From Streptomyces curacoi (lineage in GTDB: Bacteria > Actinomycetota > Actinomycetes > Streptomycetales > Streptomycetaceae), in assembly GCF_001513975.1 (NCBI RefSeq), contig NZ_KQ947990.1:484336-548335 (forward strand): a DNA stretch of 64,000 bases, read 5' to 3'. The translations under genes and the position numbers were made by a program. The notes below the pieces were generated by a model. It was not told where the DNA came from. It saw nothing but the letters and a program-made list of their open reading frames with translations, and did no database searches. Positions within the stretch are counted from its first letter, which is position 1, and every line of letters begins with the position of its first letter. Below are positions 59,693 through 64,000 of this stretch, in pieces.

Positions 59693-60906
59693 CGTTCCAC
59701 AGCATGTGGGCGGAGCTGCTGCCCATGGGCCGCAGCTCCGCCTCCGGCGGCTACCGCCGCTTCGCCTGGACCGGGGTGGACCTCGAATGCCGGGCCTGGT
59801 TCAAGGCGCAGGCCGAAGCGCGTGGGCTGGCCTACGAGGTCGACCGGAACGGGAACCAGTGGGCCTGGCTCGGGGACCCCGCCGCCGGGGACGCGGTCGT
59901 CACCGGGTCGCACCTCGACTCCGTGCCGGACGGTGGGGCCTTCGACGGGCCCCTCGGGGTCGTGTCGTCCTTCGCCGCCCTCGATGAACTCCGGGCCCGC
60001 CGGGTCGCGTTCACCAAGCCCCTCGCCGTCGTCAACTTCGGCGACGAAGAGGGCGCCCGCTTCGGGCTCGCCTGCGTCGGGTCCCGGCTGACCGCCGGGC
60101 GGCTCAGCGTCGAGGACGCCCACAAACTGACCGACGGGGACGGGACCAGCCTGCCCCGGGCCATGGAGACCGCCGGGTACGACCCCGACGCCATCGGCGC
60201 CGACCCCGAGCGGCTCTCCCGCATCGGCGCCTTCGTGGAACTGCACGTCGAGCAGGGCCGCGCCCTCGACCTGTCCGGCGACCGGGTCGGTATCGCCAGT
60301 GCCATCTGGCCGCACGGCCGGTGGCGGTTCGACTTCCGGGGCGAGGCCAACCACGCGGGGACCACACGGCTCGTGGACCGGCGCGACCCGATGCTGTCGT
60401 ACGCCGAGACCGTGCTCGCCGCCCGCCGGGAGGCGGAGCTCGCCGGAGCGGTCGCCACCTTCGGCAAGATCGCCGTCGAGCCCAACGGCGTCAACGCCAT
60501 CCCCTCCCTGGTGCGCGGCTGGCTCGACTCCCGTGCCGAGGACCAGGACAGCCTCGACCGCGTGGTCGACGGCATCGAGAGGGCCGCCCGGGAGTACGCG
60601 GCGGCCCACGGCATCGACCTCGACGTCGTCCGGGAGTCCTTCACGCCCGTCGTCGAGTTCGACCACGCCCTGCGCGACGAACTCGCCCGCATCCTGGGCA
60701 AGCAGACCGACATCACCGTGCCCGTCCTGGGTACCGGAGCCGGACACGACGCCGGAATCCTCTCCGGGAGCATCCCGACCGCCATGCTGTTCGTACGCAA
60801 CCCGACGGGCGTCTCGCACTCCCCGGCCGAGTTCGCCACCGAGGACGACTGCGTGGCCGGAGTCATCGCCCTCGCCGACGTACTGGAAGGACTGGCCTGC
60901 TCGTGA
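59689..60906 (+). CDS. M20-family amidohydrolase (allantoate amidohydrolase-like), candidate N-formylglutamate deformylase
   Basis: 405 residues. The M20/AllC pattern is complete: VTGSHLDSVPDGGAFDGPLG (metal His/Asp), VNFGDEEGARFG (catalytic Glu pair), FVELHVEQGRALD and the dimerisation segment FRGEANHAGTT. Homologues act on allantoate, N-carbamoyl amino acids or ureidoglycolate. Being locked between hutU and hutF by GTGA overlaps on both sides argues for a role in histidine use; HutF makes N-formylglutamate, so deformylation is the missing step. This is inference from position. Confidence 0.88.
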   Translation: MTFHSMWAELLPMGRSSASGGYRRFAWTGVDLECRAWFKAQAEARGLAYEVDRNGNQWAWLGDPAAGDAVVTGSHLDSVPDGGAFDGPLGVVSSFAALDELRARRVAFTKPLAVVNFGDEEGARFGLACVGSRLTAGRLSVEDAHKLTDGDGTSLPRAMETAGYDPDAIGADPERLSRIGAFVELHVEQGRALDLSGDRVGIASAIWPHGRWRFDFRGEANHAGTTRLVDRRDPMLSYAETVLAARREAELAGAVATFGKIAVEPNGVNAIPSLVRGWLDSRAEDQDSLDRVVDGIERAAREYAAAHGIDLDVVRESFTPVVEFDHALRDELARILGKQTDITVPVLGTGAGHDAGILSGSIPTAMLFVRNPTGVSHSPAEFATEDDCVAGVIALADVLEGLACS

Positions 60907-62252
60907 CGCCCACCCGGCACAGCGGTACGTACTGGCTGGAACACGCCTGGCTCGGCACGCACGTCGAGCCGGGCGTCGCCGTGGACACGGAGGCCGGCCG
61001 CATCACCGCCGTGCGGACCGAGGTCCCCACCCCGCCCCCCGGCGCCGAGATCCTCCGCGGACTGACTCTCCCCGGGCTGGCGAACGCCCACTCGCACGCC
61101 TTCCACCGCGCCCTGCGCGGCACCGTCCAGGTCGGCTCCGGCACCTTCTGGACCTGGCGCGAGGTCATGTACTCCGTCGCCGACCGGCTGACCCCGGAGA
61201 CGTACCACGCCCTCGCCCGCGCCGTGTACGCGGAGATGGCCCTCGCCGGCATCACCGCCGTCGGCGAGTTCCACTACGTCCACCACGCCCCGGGCGGCAC
61301 CCCGTACGCCGACCCCAACGCCATGGGCGAGGCCCTCATCGCGGCCGCCGCCGAAGCCGGCATTCGGATCACCCTCCTCGACACCGCCTACCTCTCCTCC
61401 GGCTTCGGACAGCCCCCCAACACCCACCAGCTGCGCTTCTCCGACGGGAACGCCGAGGCCTGGGCCGAACGCTGTTCAGTTCTCAAGGAGCGCGATCACG
61501 CACGGATCGGGGCGGCGATCCACTCGGTGCGGGCCGTGCCCGCCGGCCAACTCGGAACAGTCGCCCGCTGGGCCGAGGAGCGGCGGGCCCCGCTCCATGT
61601 GCACCTGTCCGAGCAGACCGCCGAGAACGAGGCATGCCTGGAGGTCCACGGCTGCACCCCGACGCAGCTGCTCGCCCTGCACGGCGTCCTCGGCCCGCGC
61701 ACCACCGGTGTCCACAACACCCACCTCACCGCCGAGGACATCTCCCTGATCGGCGGCAGCGGCACCGGCACCTGTATGTGCCCGACGACCGAGCGGGACC
61801 TCGCGGACGGCATCGGGCCGGCCGTCGCCCTGCAGAACGAGGGCTCTCCGCTCTCCCTCGGCTCCGACAGCCACGCCGTGATCGACCTGTTCGAAGAGGC
61901 CCGCGCGATGGAGCTGAACGAGCGCCTGCGCACCCGTACGCGAGGTCACTGGACGGCGGCGGCCCTCCTGCGGGCGGCCTCCGCCGACGGCCACGCGGCC
62001 CTCGGCTGGGACGACGCGGGCACCATCGAGCCCGGCGCCCGCGCCGACCTCGTCACGATCGCGCTCGACTCGGTCAGGACGGCAGGGCCGCTTCCGCGGC
62101 TCGGGGCCGAGACGGCCGTATTCGCTGCGTCGGCAGCAGACGTGTCGCATACGGTCGTGGGCGGCCGGCATGTCGTACGGGACGGGGTCCACACCCTCGT
62201 ACCGGATGTGCCGAAAGCCCTCGCGGACGCCGTCGAAGCGCTGCGCGGATGA
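60903..62252 (+). CDS. hutF: Formimidoylglutamate deiminase
   Basis: 449 residues of the amidohydrolase superfamily. Metal ligands: ANAHSHAFHRAL (HxH), the central LHVHLSEQTAENEAC, VHNTHLT, and the aspartate in GSDSHAVID. Match to HutF is good along the length (TFWTWREVMYSVADRLTPET). It converts N-formimidoyl-L-glutamate to N-formyl-L-glutamate and ammonia. GTG 60903 overlaps the previous stop. It is distinct from the paralogous HutI next door. Confidence 0.94.
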   Translation: MTPTRHSGTYWLEHAWLGTHVEPGVAVDTEAGRITAVRTEVPTPPPGAEILRGLTLPGLANAHSHAFHRALRGTVQVGSGTFWTWREVMYSVADRLTPETYHALARAVYAEMALAGITAVGEFHYVHHAPGGTPYADPNAMGEALIAAAAEAGIRITLLDTAYLSSGFGQPPNTHQLRFSDGNAEAWAERCSVLKERDHARIGAAIHSVRAVPAGQLGTVARWAEERRAPLHVHLSEQTAENEACLEVHGCTPTQLLALHGVLGPRTTGVHNTHLTAEDISLIGGSGTGTCMCPTTERDLADGIGPAVALQNEGSPLSLGSDSHAVIDLFEEARAMELNERLRTRTRGHWTAAALLRAASADGHAALGWDDAGTIEPGARADLVTIALDSVRTAGPLPRLGAETAVFAASAADVSHTVVGGRHVVRDGVHTLVPDVPKALADAVEALRG

Positions 62253-62329
62253 CCCCGGGCCGCCCACCCGCGCGGCCCGCCCCCGCTCCCGAACCCGACC
62301 CCACCGCCGACCAGGCCAGCAAGGACGCC

Positions 62330-63544
62330 ATGAGCAACGCGACGACCGTCAGCCCCGCCCACTCCGCGAGCACCGCGAGCACGCTCATCACCAACATCGC
62401 CGCCCTGGTCACCAACGACCCCTCCCTCGGTGACGGATCCCCCCTCGGACTGATCCAGGACGCGGCCGTCGTCATCGAAGGCGACCGCGTCGCGTGGACC
62501 GGTGATCAAAGCAAAGCACCCGCCACTGACAATCGGGTCGACGCTGGTGGCCGCGCGGTCCTCCCCGGCTTCGTCGACTCCCACTCCCACCTGGTCTTCG
62601 CGGGCGACCGGACGCAGGAGTTCAACGCCCGGATGTCGGGGCGGCCGTACAGCGCGGGCGGTATCCGTACGACCGTCGCCGCCACCCGCGCCGCCACCGA
62701 CGAGGAGCTCGAACGCAACCTCACCCGCTACCTCACCGAGGCCCTGCACCAGGGCACCACCACCTTCGAGACCAAGTCCGGCTACGGCCTGACGGTCCAG
62801 GACGAGGCCCGGGCGCTGCGCATCGCCGCCGCCCACACCGACGAGGTCACCTACCTCGGGGCCCACATCGTCTCCCCCGACCACGCCGACGACCCGGCCG
62901 CCTATGTCGCCCTCGTCACCGGCGAGATGCTCGACGCCTGTGCGCCGTACGCCCGTTGGATCGACGTCTTCTGCGAGAAGGGCGCCTTCGACGGCGACCA
63001 GGCCCGCGCGATCCTCACCGCGGGCAAGGCCAGGGGCCTGCACCCCCGCGTCCACGCCAACCAGCTCTCCTACGGCCCCGGCGTGCAGCTGGCCGTCGAA
63101 CTCGACGCCGCCAGCGCCGACCACTGCACCCATCTCACGGACGCGGACGTCGACGCCCTGGCCAACAGCCGTACGGTCGCCACCCTCCTCCCCGGCGCCG
63201 AGTTCTCCACCCGCGCCCAGTGGCCCGACGCCCGCCGCCTCCTCGACGCGGGCGTCACCGTCGCCCTGTCCACCGACTGCAACCCGGGCTCGTCCTTCAC
63301 CTCCTCCGTCCCCTTCTGCATCGCGCTCGCGGTACGGGACATGAGGATGACCCCGGACGAGGCGGTGTGGTCGGCCACGGCGGGCGGGGCGGCGGCACTG
63401 CGGCGCGAGGACATCGGCCGCCTGTCAGCGGGCGCCCGCGCCGACCTGCTCCTGCTCGACGCCCCGAGCCATGTGCACCTGGCCTACCGGCCGGGGGTTC
63501 CGCTGGTCAGCGGGGTGTGGCGGCGGGGGCTGCGGGTCCTCTGA
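62330..63544 (+). CDS. hutI: Imidazolonepropionase
   Basis: 404 residues. Metal-site motif LPGFVDSHSHLVFAGDRTQE, then FETKSGYGLTVQDE, HANQLSYGPGVQLA, and VALSTDCNPGSSFTSSVPF; all are imidazolonepropionase signatures. It hydrolyses 4-imidazolone-5-propionate to N-formimidoyl-L-glutamate, the step between HutU and HutF. ATG 62330 follows AAGGACGCC; an in-frame ATG at 62249 overlapping the hutF stop would add 27 Pro-rich residues and is less likely. It is the last gene of the run. Confidence 0.95.
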   Translation: MSNATTVSPAHSASTASTLITNIAALVTNDPSLGDGSPLGLIQDAAVVIEGDRVAWTGDQSKAPATDNRVDAGGRAVLPGFVDSHSHLVFAGDRTQEFNARMSGRPYSAGGIRTTVAATRAATDEELERNLTRYLTEALHQGTTTFETKSGYGLTVQDEARALRIAAAHTDEVTYLGAHIVSPDHADDPAAYVALVTGEMLDACAPYARWIDVFCEKGAFDGDQARAILTAGKARGLHPRVHANQLSYGPGVQLAVELDAASADHCTHLTDADVDALANSRTVATLLPGAEFSTRAQWPDARRLLDAGVTVALSTDCNPGSSFTSSVPFCIALAVRDMRMTPDEAVWSATAGGAAALRREDIGRLSAGARADLLLLDAPSHVHLAYRPGVPLVSGVWRRGLRVL

Positions 63545-63545
63545 A

Positions 63546-64000
63546 TCAGGAGGCCCCCGCCCGCCACCGCTGTTCCGCCCGGCCCGCGTCCCCCACCAGG
63601 GACAGCGATCTGTCCGCGCTCGGGGTCAGTGCGTGGTCCGGGGCGATGACGGGATGGATCGCCCCGCGGGAGTCCACCCAGAACATCAGGTTCTGTCCGT
63701 TGCTGCCGTAGACGGAGCCGCAGGTCCAGATGCCGACGCCCCGGTACACGGAGCCCCGGCTGTCCAGGCAGAAGTCGGGGTAGGCGTACGACTGGAGCAG
63801 GCCGCGTTCGAAGTCGACCCGCCACCGCTGGTCGCGAGCGGACGTGCAGGTGGCCGTGACGACGTCCGTGCCGTTCCCGGGGGCGCCGTCGATGTCCAGG
63901 CACAGTCCCGTGGCGACGTTCACGATCTGGGCGTAGGTGCCGTTCGGCGGGTGTGCGGGGGAGGGGGTCGGCTTCGGGCGGGCGGTCTTCGTCGGCGTCG
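63546..64000 (-). CDS. Ricin-type lectin-domain protein, 3' part only
   Basis: The gene's start lies beyond the right edge. The visible 150 residues are a Thr/Pro/Lys-rich linker (TPTKTARPKPTPSPAHPP) followed by a ricin B-type trefoil: VNVATGLCLDIDGAPGNGTD, QRWRVDFERGLLQSYAYPDF, CLDSRGSVYRGVGIWTCGSV and EQRWRAGAS. The QxW-like repeats and cysteine pairs are typical of carbohydrate-binding ricin domains. Such a linker suggests an extracellular C-terminus; the catalytic or regulatory N-terminal part is unseen. It ends 2 bp from hutI, convergently. Confidence 0.82.
   Translation of the reverse strand, partial: TPTKTARPKPTPSPAHPPNGTYAQIVNVATGLCLDIDGAPGNGTDVVTATCTSARDQRWRVDFERGLLQSYAYPDFCLDSRGSVYRGVGIWTCGSVYGSNGQNLMFWVDSRGAIHPVIAPDHALTPSADRSLSLVGDAGRAEQRWRAGAS

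Overview
This window is high-GC actinobacterial chromosome, almost certainly Streptomyces. Evidence: very strong third-position GC, many GTG starts and ATGA/GTGA gene overlaps, two resuscitation-promoting-factor genes beside enolase, a histidine-utilisation operon using formimidoylglutamate deiminase, and the tRNA-Leu(UAA) gene bldA. From memory, the order (mfd, MacB-type ABC pair, mazG, P450, rpf genes, eno, divIC, DUF501, ppx, ndh, cfa, second ABC pair, bldA region, thiolase, cbs, hut genes) matches the S. coelicolor core block around SCO3069-SCO3111, read in the opposite orientation. I see no insertion sequence, phage, CRISPR array or rRNA.

Layout. 1-8.4 kb: end of an alpha/beta hydrolase, an MFS exporter, an ABC ATPase/permease pair, a DUF2079 membrane protein, then about 1 kb without genes made largely of a 158-bp tandem repeat. 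8.4-15.5 kb: mfd, then a regulator-rich patch with a MerR gene, an SDR gene that has lost its N-terminus, a SgcJ/EcaC-type gene under a textbook SoxR box, a TetR gene and an SCO6745-family gene. 15.5-24.3 kb: secreted or lipid-anchored proteins, an unusual solitary N6-methylase-like protein with a hexapeptide-repeat linker, and a Ser/Thr kinase pair. 24.4-29.1 kb: SurA-like lipoprotein, mazG, a zinc-ribbon P-loop ATPase with a TTA codon, and a cytochrome P450. 29.3-39.2 kb: two Rpf-LysM enzymes (the second behind a c-di-AMP riboswitch), eno, divIC, DUF501, ppx, a His-rich secreted peptide, ndh with a Rex-like operator, and cfa. 39.2-46 kb: second ABC pair (paralogue of the first), bldA, pobA and a Bax-inhibitor-1 protein. 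46-57.9 kb: small proteins, thiolase, SGNH hydrolase, cystathionine beta-synthase, an RpiR regulator, a four-gene roadblock/DUF4388 operon and a PLP decarboxylase. 58-63.5 kb: hut operon hutU, M20 hydrolase, hutF, hutI with translational overlaps at the first two junctions, then the 3' part of a ricin-lectin protein running off the window.

The most interesting items are: the TTA-containing ATPase lying 15 kb from bldA; the methylase-like protein whose catalytic motif reads HPPF and whose linker carries nine GTGAAC/GTTCAC hexamers phased on 18 bp; the SoxR box directly in front of an EcaC-like gene; an SDR pseudogene behind an intact MerR-type operator; and a roadblock operon lacking its GTPase. 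Nothing was computed with tools. Family names come from motif recognition, and coordinates of starts were chosen from reading frame, Shine-Dalgarno sequence and gene overlap.
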